Shown here one piece after another: positions 1-11,100 of a DNA stretch of 64,000 nucleotides. Source of the stretch: Oscheius dolichura (taxonomy: Eukaryota; Nematoda; Chromadorea; Rhabditida; Rhabditidae). The translations under genes were made by a program, and so were the position numbers. The DNA lies in the NCBI GenBank assembly GCA_932521035.1, contig OW051493.1:3224001-3288000 (forward strand), given 5' to 3'. The notes below the pieces were generated by a model. The model made no database searches. It was not told the origin of the DNA and saw only the letters and a list, made by a program, of their open reading frames with translations. Every line of letters starts with the position of its first letter. Position 1 is the stretch's first letter.

Positions 1-1280
1 GACCCGTCGACGCAATCCTCCCCCACCTGCCTACTCCTTCCTTATCTGTCCCCCTTCCTCGTATTACGAAACACCTGGAAGTTCTCTTACTTTCCTGATA
101 ACTCATCCCCTTCCTCCCGAGGTTAAAAAGTAGCAGTAGTCACGATGATATTTGTCCCCTCGGAAAGTTTTGGAACTCTCGATGGGCAAACAGAGTCAGT
201 TCTTATGTCGCTGGCCTGATCACTCCAGAGAGAAGAGAACAGTTGAGACTACTCTACACCTGACAGTCGTCGTCGGCTGGCAGACACTTTCTCCTGTCTC
301 CTTCCTGAATCATGTTTGTTTTGTTTTGTCTGAAGGTCAGTCAGTCATGCGGCCACCTTTTATGAATCAGAAAGAGAGTGCTAAAGTTGTATTTATGTCC
401 GAACAAAGTGGACAACATCATCCAACGGGAGCAAACAGACTTTGCCCCGACTCAGGTCATTGCATTCTTCGACAATGACCTGTCAATGAGGATCGGGGAA
501 CAACGGGACGAAACTCGTTCGAGGGGATGACTCAGGGACACCGCCAGGGGACTCGGCCGATGACAGCCACCATCAAACACTTCATCTCGATAATTGAGAG
601 TGACTGCAGTCTGCAGGGACACGGCCGACGGATGAAACATCACTGAACCTTTTGAAACCGTCCACTTTTAGATATTCCGAACCCACAAAATCTCAGCTGT
701 ACGTGGCTCTTTATTCAGACCGTCATAGTCTTGTCCTGCCGATATTTTACGGGATTAGGCGCCGAGTACCGGCTACCGTATGCCTGACGTTGCTCATTAT
801 TCGGATATGTACATATCTCGCATGTCCTCCGTGTGATGCTGCCAATTATACGTCGAAGAGGAAATAACAGCCTCCCTGGCAATTTGTGCTTCGTGTCGAG
901 ATATATGACGAGGTCTCCCGCTGTCTCCTTGACAACCAGTCGGGAATGAAAGAATAGTTTATTTTGTGTATTATGTTTATGCCGTATCACAGTGTGCGAT
1001 CGCAGGTGCATTCCTCTCTTTTTTTGCTTATTTTTAGGGGAAAGAGAGTCACTCACGGAGGAAACAAGACAGGGAGGAGGACGAGAAACGATATCATCTT
1101 CTGGGGGGACTAATAATATATTAGAATAGGGTAACCCGTATAATTATATGGAAAACAGGGAGAGGGGGCAGCATGACTATATACACTCCGAGGGGATGAT
1201 CATCATGGCTGGCTGGAGATGGGAGAGAGCGGGGGATGGTCACTGGACTGCTATTTCCATACTGCTTTGAGAGCTGAGAC
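1..1280. other. Left-edge region, no confident gene
   Basis: No recognisable protein is seen. A short open frame on the + strand ending in TGA at 528-530 follows a possible acceptor near 370 and could be the last exon of a gene entering from the left, but I recognise no family. The part nearest 1280 lies just downstream of the minus-strand phosphatase stop codon and probably includes its 3' UTR. A minus-strand AATAAA-like hexamer (TTTATT on +) occurs near 957. Confidence 0.3.
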
Positions 1281-4200
1281 TCACTCGGTCCGATTCATCG
1301 GGAGACGTCTTGAACTCGTCCTGGAAGATGGACAGTTAGAGAGAGGCCAGGGAAGACCGGATGTAGCCGGGTAAGTTTGGGGATAAAACGAACAAGGTTT
1401 CACCTGGAAACCGGACTCGGGGGATTCCGCGTCAGGATCCTCCTCCGCCGTCGTCGAGAGGAGTGTCGGGGATTTTAAGGTAGTCGAGGACTTCCTAGCC
1501 ACAGGGGGCAGCTGGACCCCGGCAGAGAGGAGACAGTCGGGACGGGAGGTTGGACCACCATACGCGGCGCGTTGCTGAAAACACGGAATAATCCACGTCC
1601 CTGGGTCTTCAAGGGCAACTGCTCGCTGCTTACAGGAAGGGTAAAAACGAACCTTTTTGTTGTTGAAAAAGTTGGGCACTCGGTTGAAGAAGCTCATGCC
1701 GGCGGAGGGCTCCTTGCCGGGGAGGACCTCTTCTGGGCCGTCGGCCGGGGTTCCGGGGGAGAAAAAGCAGGGGTTCGCCAGGCTGGTCGGATAGTCCTGG
1801 GCAGGCGACGGGAAGTCGGCTGTCGATGCCTGTACAACTCCAAAGTTGAGCTTCTGCATCTCGGACGAGGGAGAAGGCAGATCCTCAGGCAATATCCTCC
1901 TTGGCTTGAGACTGAGTCCAAGGGCTCGCGGTCTGTCGGGAACCGTGGCATCGGGGGGAATCTCTAATCCCCGCTTGCCGTTCTCATTCAGACGAAAGGA
2001 ACTCTTACAGACCGGCTCGTAGGAGGACGGCATCATGACACAGTGAGACGAGGCCGACTTGGGCACCTTGGCCGTGCCGTAGATGGTCTCATCCTGCTTC
2101 TCGGTCAAGGGGCCGTAGCTGTGCTTCTTGGAGGATGCCTCCGGGGGGAGGATATCCCGTGAGATCAACTGCTGCTCGTATTCCAGTAGCTGTCCCATAA
2201 AGTTGAAGTTGGGCGAGATGTTGGGTCGTCTATCCTTAACGAACCTAAAAAGATCGAATTAATTCCAGTCGAGACCCATTAGACTCACTTGTAGGCATGC
2301 TCCGAAGACACCTTCTTATGGCGCATCACGTAGGAAATGGCCAGGGTCGGGCTTCTAGAAATGCCGGCCAGGCAGTGGATCAGTACGGTGTTTCCGCTCT
2401 TTCGTACCTTTTCTGAAAAGGGAACTGATTATTCCAAAGCCTCTATTATCCTTTCAAGACCGCCTCCCCCGTCTCGTGAGCCCTATAATCCCAAAAAAGA
2501 AGCTGTTTGTCTTGACTCCCGCCGCGAACATTTGTATTCGAACGGATGGCTGCTTACCAAGGAATTCCCAAGCGTCTTCAAAGTGAGGCGTCAACTTGTC
2601 CTGGTAGCCGTCGTTGACGGGAATACGGAGGAAATGCTCGTCGTCCACCACCTTGGGACAGGTCATCGAGAGGTTGATCACATAGCTGATCCCGTTTTTC
2701 TGAAATGACTTCATTGATGTAGGATACTCCCTTTGGGACCCAATAAATAAAGGAAGAGAAGAAAGAAAAGCTAACCTTCATGGATTCGAGGTCCAGTGCG
2801 TCGTGCTGGCTGCCCAAAAAGAGGAATGGGAAGATCTGTGTGGGACCGTCGCTGTCGGGAGTCGAGCTGAGGCAGGGCTGGGACAGCGACGGTTGCAGCC
2901 GGGACATAGCCTCACTGCTGCCTTCGCACAGCTGGGGAAAAGCCGTTTGAAAGGTCTTGAACCCGCCTAAAATGGACACCATTAGTTTGTTCGACGTCAA
3001 ACCCACGCAAAACTACTCGACTATGGCTCATTTTGTAGGGGGGCAGGGGAGGAGACGCGATTCTACCTGCCGTGGGGGGTAGCGTCGTCAAGAAATCACA
3101 AGGGGCGGCTGACTGATAAAAGGGTGGTGAGTCAAACACAGGGGACAGGGAGAGGGGAGGAGAGAGAGTGACGTGGAGGAGGAGGAGGAGGACAGGAGAG
3201 ATGGAAAGAATAATTAGGAAAGTGACTCGCTGACCGAAATGGCAACCTATTGATCCATATCATCTGACTGTGTCTATACTACGGGGAAAAGGGACAGGAG
3301 GGAGGATTTAGCAATAGATTGAGAAAGGAATATGATGAGGCGGGGCCCGGAGCGGGACGAGGTGTGTAATTTTATGGGTAGAACAAGGGAAAGAAGAGGT
3401 AGGATATGAGTCAGCGCTCGCTCTGCGCCCAGCGCGCCGATACAGGCCAGCTGAGAGATCGATCGACACAAACACAAAACGGAGAATCGATCGTGTTTGA
3501 TCTACTCGGCTGAGTAGGGTTGAACTGTTCCCACCCGACCCAAATTGCCCCCTACGGCCCGGTAATCTCCCTGTTCGTCCTCGGAGCAGACTACGGACAA
3601 GAGGCCGGAGGGAGAGGCCCGACCACGATGACCTTTGTGTTCCCCTAGTAGAGTGTGAGAAAGAAGGAGAGCGAAAAAGAGAGAGGGACCGGTCGGCGAG
3701 TTTTTCGTAGAAAATGAGTCAGTCGAGGATGACGGGAAGGGCCGCTCTCTTGTCATATTTTGACACAGAGCCGAAGGGGAGAGCTCGCTCTCTCGGCTGT
3801 GAGAAACAGCTGAGCACATAGATTCCTCGTGGTCATCCCTTTTTTATAACTCACTCGAAGAGGAGCTGGCCTTATCACATGCCGTATCTTGCTGCTTAAC
3901 GGGCTGTTGCTGTTCTTCGATGGAGGGTACCCGGAGCTTAGCCTTGGGTCCCTTACGATGCCGCTTCTTGTGCTTCTTCTTCTCGCCCATGACGAGGATG
4001 GCTAGCGGAGGAGGCGACTTAGGGGAGGAGGCTGGCAAGGGCTATACGGCCCTATATGAATGTTGTCGGATTCAGGAAGGGGACGGCCGGCAGAGCCAGG
4101 GGGTTTGTGAAGAGCGGGAGAGGACGCAGAGACGCAGGGTTCCTAGGCTATGGCCATTGAAAAACAGACCCACCACGATCGATGCTGAGGTGGTGAGTCA

Positions 4201-7200
4201 CAGCCCCTCGCTCTCTTTGGAGTGGCGGGGCAAAGAAAGACGCGGGACTCTGTGGTCCCTTCCCCCCTTCGAGGGGTCTCTCACAGAATCATCCCGGGCT
4301 CGGGTTTTTCGGCCTCCCGAGTGTTTCCCGAGTGTTTTCGATCCAATTAGATCATTGAGCCCTGGGTTCAGAGAGGAAAACAAGAAGAAAACAGGGCTAG
4401 GAGGATAGGCTGTCAAATGGTCGCGTTGTCTTTCTTTTGTAGCCTATTCAGTCTATTGATTTCTGAGAGAAAAAGACGAGGACAGGGAACACAAGCGAGG
4501 GGAGATAGACTAATTAAAACGGGCAGTGTTTATACAGAGAGATGACAGTCGAAAGGAGGAGGAATATGAATCAGGGAAGCGAATGATCAGTAATTAATGA
4601 CGAGGAACGGACTGGGAGAGCGATAAGACTCCGCTGCATTCTCTCCCTGCCGCTGTATCCTCCTACTAGACAGGAGGCAACCGGGCGAGAGGAGAGCACA
4701 GCCTCTTCGCCTCGTCTCTGACAGGCTTCTTCTTTCAACCGAAGAAGAAGGCGTTGACTCGATTAAGAGACTCGACACGACTGAGAATTAGCAGAACAAA
4801 TTGCCCCTCTCTCGCGGGCTTACTCAAAGAGAAAGGGGGAAAGAAGAAGAAAATGAAGTTATTAAGAAGGTGACTGACTACCGGCAGGGGGCAGTGTGGA
4901 CCCGCCCTTGGGAAAAAAGTTCACGCGGCGATGAGTCATCTGCCCCGGCAACTCACCCTCCAAGATCATAATATTCTTGAATTTGTTCGTGTTGATCAGC
5001 TGTTCCCGGAGGACTTTCAGCATCTTGCTCGGATTATCCGGAGAGTTCAACGAGGCGATTCTGAATATGACTGGGTAAGAGGGAGACAAGCCGGCTACCG
5101 TCTCTTCAAGTTGCACTTGGGTGCCTTTTCTTCATCGCTGTAGAGGACGATGTCCAACTTCTCGGTGTGCATTCTGGTGCCTTGGTCAGCGCTGGATAGC
5201 TGGTCGAGGAGAACGCTGTCACAGAGCTGAAAACATTAATTTCATTGGGGAGCAGGTGTTTGTGTTGGAGGAGAACTAATTATACCCCGAAAATAACAAG
5301 AATATCAAGAATTCCAAAAATATCAGGGAAATGAGTATGAGACAGCCTGCTCGTAAATTCTTATCTTGGAGGAGGGAGAGGCCTTTTCTCATTTCTTTGG
5401 GAAGGAAACGTGTTTACAGTAATATAAAGCGCCTTCTGACTCAAAGAATGAGTCAAGAAATGTCTCGAAATTGTTGTGGTGGCCGTCTGAAGCCGGCAGG
5501 CTGACCGAAAACAAGAGGTGTCGATGGATTGCGTGACAAGGGACTGGGAGCTGGTTGTAGCCCGTTCCGATGGGCCGGGCTGACTCACAGAACACTGAAA
5601 AACCGCTCGTTGATGAGCGACCCGATTTGTGACGTTTCTCTGTTGTGTGGGGGACGGGTGGAGAACACCTGATCTGATCTAAAAATTGCGGCCGACATCT
5701 GCCCCCCTCCGCTGGCCTGTGGCGGTCTTTTTCTCGGGGAATGAGTCAAGATCGGGTCAGACGTCACCGAACGGTGGCTGCTGTGTTTGCAAAACCCCTC
5801 GGAGTGAGGGAGGAATGCGAGGCAGGGGGGAAAGAGAGGGGAAAAACTCGGAATTACCCCAGCGGGCAGAATGAGTCAGCCAAGGATTAGAGAGCAATAG
5901 TAGCCCGAGGGAGGACGAGTAGAAGGGTCACTGAGACTGACTGACCGAAGGAGGCGGGGCAAGGAGTGACCGGACTGGGACGGTGAGTCATCCGAAGGGC
6001 AACGAAGCACCGTGTGTGACTACCGGGTTGACTCAGCTGGAGGGGTGGAAATCGTGGCGAGGTGTCATCGTGAGAACGGCGGCACTGTCCCCGATTTAGT
6101 CATACCCTTCAGTATATCTACAGGGAGAGGGTTTGGGAAATCTGTCTTGGGAAAGAGAAGGTGATCAAATACTGTGCATGGCCCCCTTAGGATCTCTCCC
6201 CTACTGTTCTAGGAACTCCCCCGTCCTGGCTGCTCATTGCTCATGAAAAGATCATTTTCCCGCTTACTCTTGTTGTAAAACTATTCGCTTGGCTGAAAAC
6301 TGATCCGAACAAATACCACAACTGGCAGTGATGCGAAAGGAACAAGCAGGAGGCTGCCCCGGGGAACGTCAAACATCTTAACACCTCTTTTAATAACGGT
6401 TGGATGGATTACGGTAGTCTGACGGGGGATTTATACACGTGAGTCATGAACCGCGTGGATAGGATATATGGTGATTCACGGGGGCTCATTTACCAAATCA
6501 GGCGGAAAATGATTTGATCTTGATGGAGTCTAAAGCCCGCGACGAGTATGAGTCACAGAAAAAGTTTAATTCGGAACCGAGAAATCCAGCTGCCCCTGGT
6601 CACAAGCATCTGACACGGCCCCTTTCAATATTCTAAGTGCTCTTAAAATTAGCAGGCATGACTCAGGAGGAGGAGGACAGGGGAGGGAGACACGAAGAGG
6701 AGAATAATCAAGGAGGCTACAGCGGCCGGCCCTTATGAATCAGATCTTCGCAGCAACTAATTGAGGAACAGGCTGGCACCGGGATATGAATCAGCCCGGG
6801 AGGACAGAGGGACAAACATGGAGGAACTGAAGAAATCGGGGAGACAGGGCTTATGGCGAAGAACATCTGCGATTAGACGGGAGGTGGCGGCGGGTGCCGG
6901 GAGATGTCAAAATATCTAATTGACAGCTTTGGAAAGGTCGTTTTGACTAGGAGAGGGGGAAATTTCTGTTAATTTGATGGAATGAAGGAGTCAGAAAGTC
7001 AGACACTCCCTACCTGTACGCCTCGGGGTCTATTGGCACCCATTACGGGGGATTGAATTAGGCGGGCGGCAAGGCAACGATCTCTGGGAGAAGAGGGGAA
7101 GGAGTCACCTATTCGGGGACTATATAAGGACGGGAGACGCGTACCAAAAAGGGCCCTTTGAAGTTAGTCAGATAAAGGAGCTGACAAAGACGGCAAACAG

Positions 7201-8100
7201 ATAGCAGCCGAAGGAGTTGCACAGCTGATTCACAAAGGGGGGAGACTGACGTGGGATGAATCAGGAGGAGCCGGCGAAAGGGGATCTGTCTCGGAAGAAA
7301 GGGAGATAATCAGTGATTCGGCTGGCCGTAGTGACGCGGGAGTCGAAGAACCAGGAGGAGTCCAACTAGGGGCCTATTCACACGGGTCCGTCCCCCTTCC
7401 CGCTGTGAAAATACTGAATCACGGAGTACTATGCCAAATAACAAACAGCCGGCTGTACGCTGTGAATAAGCTTCGATAAACCGTGTTATGAGAGGGGGCT
7501 GGTAAGCAGCTTCTCGCGTGTACAGACGGCCAAAATAGACAGCCGTCTGCAGAGTCTCTCTCTCTCTCTCTCTCTATAGCCCAATTGCACAGTCATCCCC
7601 TATCTCCTCTTTTTCGTCTGGATGACATGTTCTTCTTCGAAACTAGTTGTCCCTAAGTCGAACGGCAAATAAATAGAAAGGACAGTAAATTTGACTGTAC
7701 CCAGGGCTCAGAGAACGTCTCCCTTGACTAATTCTCTACTTCTTTTCCCATTATCCCTGGGAGTAATATTTAAAGGGAAAGACAAACAGGTTCTCCTTTT
7801 TGTGGTCTGTAAAGCGCAGTTTCGTCACTCTTGACACCACCGGGAGAGAGTACGGTAGATAGATGAAAACTGACCCTGTTCTCGACGAGACGCTTCCTCA
7901 TCAGCTTGGCAAAGAAGGCGTTGATGGCACTCTTGACGTGGCAGGCGTTGAACTCATTCATACAGCGGCAGTCGACGATAATCTGAGACAGCCTGGACTC
8001 GGGGGAGGAGTAGGCCGAGACGTACCGTAGAGGCCCTAGCATGACGGACCAATGAGGCTAACCCCGACGCGTCGATCTCCATCGGAGCCCAGATGGTCAT
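1281..8100 (-). CDS. vhp-1: DUSP8/16-type dual-specificity MAP-kinase phosphatase (VHP-1-like)
   Basis: Phase-checked model: complement of 1281-2244, 2289-2412, 2558-2699, 2776-2966, 4957-5060, 5099-5226, 7875-7982, 8026-8100; 611 aa. An N-terminal rhodanese/MAPK-binding domain (about 15-145, with IIVDCRCMNEFN and GGFKTFQTAFPQLCEG) is followed by a dual-specificity phosphatase domain. That domain has the active-site loop HCLAGISRS (Cys near residue 263), the general-acid loop IPVNDGY and the family ending FVKDRRPNISPNFNFMGQL. About 300 residues of disordered tail follow. This architecture and these motifs match human DUSP8/DUSP16 and C. elegans VHP-1, which dephosphorylate JNK/p38-type kinases; substrates here are inferred. 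The 7982/8026 junction was chosen because it alone keeps the rhodanese frame (...VRHARAST-IIVDCR). A splice acceptor (CATTTCAG) sits 3 nt before the first ATG, so the true start may be further upstream or trans-spliced. The 5099 donor could instead be 5117, removing 6 residues. Confidence 0.92.
3128..4938. promoter_or_regulatory. AP-1 (TRE) motif cluster in phosphatase intron 2967-4956
   Basis: This 2-kb intron holds five exact TGAGTCA heptamers starting near 3128, 3407, 3715, 4194 and 4932, plus a TGAATCA near 4566. The heptamer is the established Fos/Jun consensus. Chance expectation is about 0.25 for this length, counting both orientations. Function as an intronic enhancer is inferred. The rest of the intron is purine-rich on the + strand, so pyrimidine-rich in the transcript, and shows no exon. 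Confidence 0.6.
5438..7419. promoter_or_regulatory. Dense AP-1 (TRE) motif cluster in phosphatase intron 5227-7874
   Basis: Ten exact TGAGTCA/TGACTCA heptamers start near 5438, 5449, 5581, 5742, 5871, 5983, 6029, 6440, 6548 and 6659. Six one-base variants TGAATCA/TGATTCA start near 6471, 6735, 6786, 7226, 7257 and 7413. Chance expectation for the exact motif in 2.65 kb is about 0.3. Flanking bases differ between copies, so this is not a tandem repeat. No coding exon is visible in the intron. It looks like a bZIP-responsive intronic enhancer; that role is inference. Confidence 0.65.
7554..7575. repeat. (CT)n dinucleotide repeat
   Basis: An uninterrupted CT run of about 22 nt lies inside the long phosphatase intron, between the TRE cluster and the exon at 7875. 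Confidence 0.9.
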
Positions 8101-8103
8101 CTC

Positions 8104-11100
8104 CTGAAATGGCGTTGCTTATATTTCAATCTATTACGAGAGAAAAGGAAATATGGAAACATGTGAAATAGGGCAGTCCAGGGGGCTCAAAGATTACAAC
8201 AAACTGTAGTTTCTGCCTGTAAAGCCGGCCGGCCCCGATGATTACGGCCCTTGATAGGAGAGGCCCCTTTTCCATCATATTTGTTTGTTTTCCCTATTAT
8301 TTTTTCAATAAGACAACAACGATCGAAATGACTGCTGGACCCTAATCAAAATGCCCCCAATGGGAAGAGGAATTCCCCAGGAGTCTCTCGCCGACTGCCC
8401 TATTTCGTTTTCCGTTCTTCAAAAGAGGACTTTATTGTTCTCCCTTTTCAACTGGTTCCGTGTCTTTAATTTACCTTTTCTTCGGGTCTTTGATGCCAGT
8501 TTTTCGAGTAAAAAGAGTCGCCGATTTTACTCTTTAAAAAAGCAGTTAAAAGTTGCTGCGTTTTCGTAAGTGCTAAAATAGACATAATAAAGAAGGCTTG
8601 GGAAAGGGGGAAGAGGGAAAGAGAAGAAGGGAGAATGGAGGACAGAGAAGAACCAGGAAGCAAAGTGACGAGGGGCCCTATCAGTTTCTACTATTGTTTC
8701 CCTCTCTCTCGTTTTCCCCTCCAGGGGGAGGACAACCTGCTTTCCCCCGTTTGCAGAGAACGTGTTTCCTACTAGCAACAAAGAGGTGAACCAGGGTGAA
8801 AATAAAGCAAAACAAGGAAGATTTCGGACCGAAAACCAATGACAGGTGTGCTGATGGACGCGGGGAGAGGCCGCGTCACTCTGGCCGTTTGACCCGCTGC
8901 TGCGGGAAATGAGAAACCTCGGATTGGAAAAAAAAGGGAAATATGGAAGCCCCACCCGGTTCTATTTATATAGGAAGAGGGGCAATATGTCTGTCTGTGG
9001 AGGGAGGACACAGCTGATCTGGGAGGAGCGGAGAGAGCCACTGAGAGGGAAGGACTGTCTAGTACGGTTGGGAGGAAAAATAAGGGGAATTAGTGGAGGG
9101 AGGATGAGCGGAGAGGGGCTTATACGGATATTCCCCTTGCAAAAGAGAGAAACTGCCGTCACTGTATTTTCAAAGAAGACGATGGGCGGGAAAGTGCAGG
9201 ATGTAATAATTTGTTTTGTCATGATGTCAGGAGGACGGCCGACGTGTTCTTTTATAATAGTGGAGACATGTATTAAAGAAGAGACCGAAATGTGGAGACT
9301 ACCGTATCGGCTTGGGAATTATGGTAATGTTCTAGTTTTTGAGTCACTCTCTTTATTCCTTCGAACCAGTCGATTTCATAGCTCTTCGATAGAATTTCTC
9401 AATGTCCTCTTCCCTCCGGGGCTGACTAATTCGCGTGACTAACCACTTCTCCATCTGCTCTCATTCGCGCCCCTAAATGACATCAAATCGTCGCGAGACC
9501 AGGTGCCCCTCCGGACAAAAGAGACGGATGATGAAATTATTCGTCTCTTCCCTGGGAACAGGGGTGATGTCACTGGCCGGGATTATCCAGACCCAAAAAG
9601 ACCACTTTATTTATACAAACGGGTGAACCAGCCAGCCGGGGCACAATGTCCTTTGTTATAATGGAATTGCCCCTGAATGATGTCACCTCAATTGAATGAT
9701 AAGGGGGGAAATTTGAACGGCCCGCTGTTTACAAGGTGTACTGTAGTCGGGAAAAAGAAAAGAGATAAAGAAAAAATTTACTGATAAAGACCGAAAAAGA
9801 TGACAGAAATTCTGGAAAAGGCTAGAGTTCTCCTAAATTTTCGGTATTCTTCGCTAAATTACTGACATCATTGGGGTCATTTTGAAAAGTGTTTGCTTTG
9901 ATAAGACCGGGGGGAAAACAAGAAGATCTGAACTGGAAGCAGGAGGGAAGAGGCCGGCTACTTAGCCCAGTTGAGGCGGCTGATAAGGGCCCGAGAAAAT
10001 GCTTACAGTACGACGAGAGGGAGAGGCTACTGATTACCGCCGAAGGGGTCTTTCACAATGAGGAAATAACGACTGGGGCACGTCACAGCGGAGATCAAGA
10101 AACAGGCAGCTGTTTTTTGTGGCTGGGAGGGCCTCCCTCGTTTTAATTAGAGAGAGAACGAAAAAACAAAGAGTGATCCATTCTAGGTGTTTGAACTTGG
10201 CTGATTTTCGAGGTAGGGAGAAAATGATAGAGATAACGGGGAAATTACGGACTTCAACTGAGGGCACAGACGTCATTGGAGATTTTGCAACTCTTCTGGG
10301 CAAATAATAGACAGTTGTCTAGGGAACTGTCGTGGGAAAAGGCGAGAACAGGGGAAATTCAAAAACTGGGAGAAACTGTTTACGCAGGGACCGTTTGTTC
10401 ACGGGAGAGAGAGGCAAAATGGAGCAAAGAATGCGAATAGAAATGAATAAAATCTGTCACGCGGAAAAATCGAATTCTCTATTAAAAAACCATGAGCAAT
10501 AGTGCAATCTCTATGACGAGAATGGCCTCCACCCTCGGCCAATTGGGAAAGATCAGAGGGATATCCTCCGCGGGGTCATGGAGGACCGAGTACACGTCGG
10601 GTTCTTCGAGATCTGTTTCGAGTTTAAAAAATAGAACTCGTCACTTGTTGTCCATTTATCTGTGCAAAACGAACCCAGGTCGTTTTTATTTACCCCGGGA
10701 AAAGTTTACAACCCCCCCCCCCAGTGGGTCATATGGCCAGAGGGGTGCTGTCCTCCTCCTCCTCCCCCCGTTCTAATTTGTCAGCCACTCTTTGAAATGA
10801 AATTTTCTCCTAGATTTCAAAAGACAGGTGCAGATAGTTATGTCATCAGCTGGAATTTATACCCTCCGCTTTTCATAATTAGAGGGAGGATGGGGGAGGC
10901 AGACACAAAGAGTATGGCATTCGAAGGAGGCCGTGTCAACAGAATCTCTCCCTCTCTCGCAAAATATCCAATGGGAAAGTGATGTCAATGAGGAAACCAC
11001 ATCACCTTTTTACACTCCCTTTTTATGGGCAAAACATGTGTGCAGCAGGGGGAAAATATAGGAGGGGAACAAATTATGGAGGAGGACCATACTGTCTGCC

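Noticed and set aside
8026..8042. Alternative phosphatase start giving MLGPLRLSQ
   Set aside because: It keeps frame with acceptor 7991 but loses the rhodanese N-terminus. The ATG at 8100 with acceptor 7983 gives LASLVRHARAST-IIVDCR, which aligns with DUSP8/16.
8909..9442. 177-codon plus-strand open frame
   Set aside because: Purine-rich DNA has few stops in such frames. The product is unlike any family and runs against the inferred direction of transcription.
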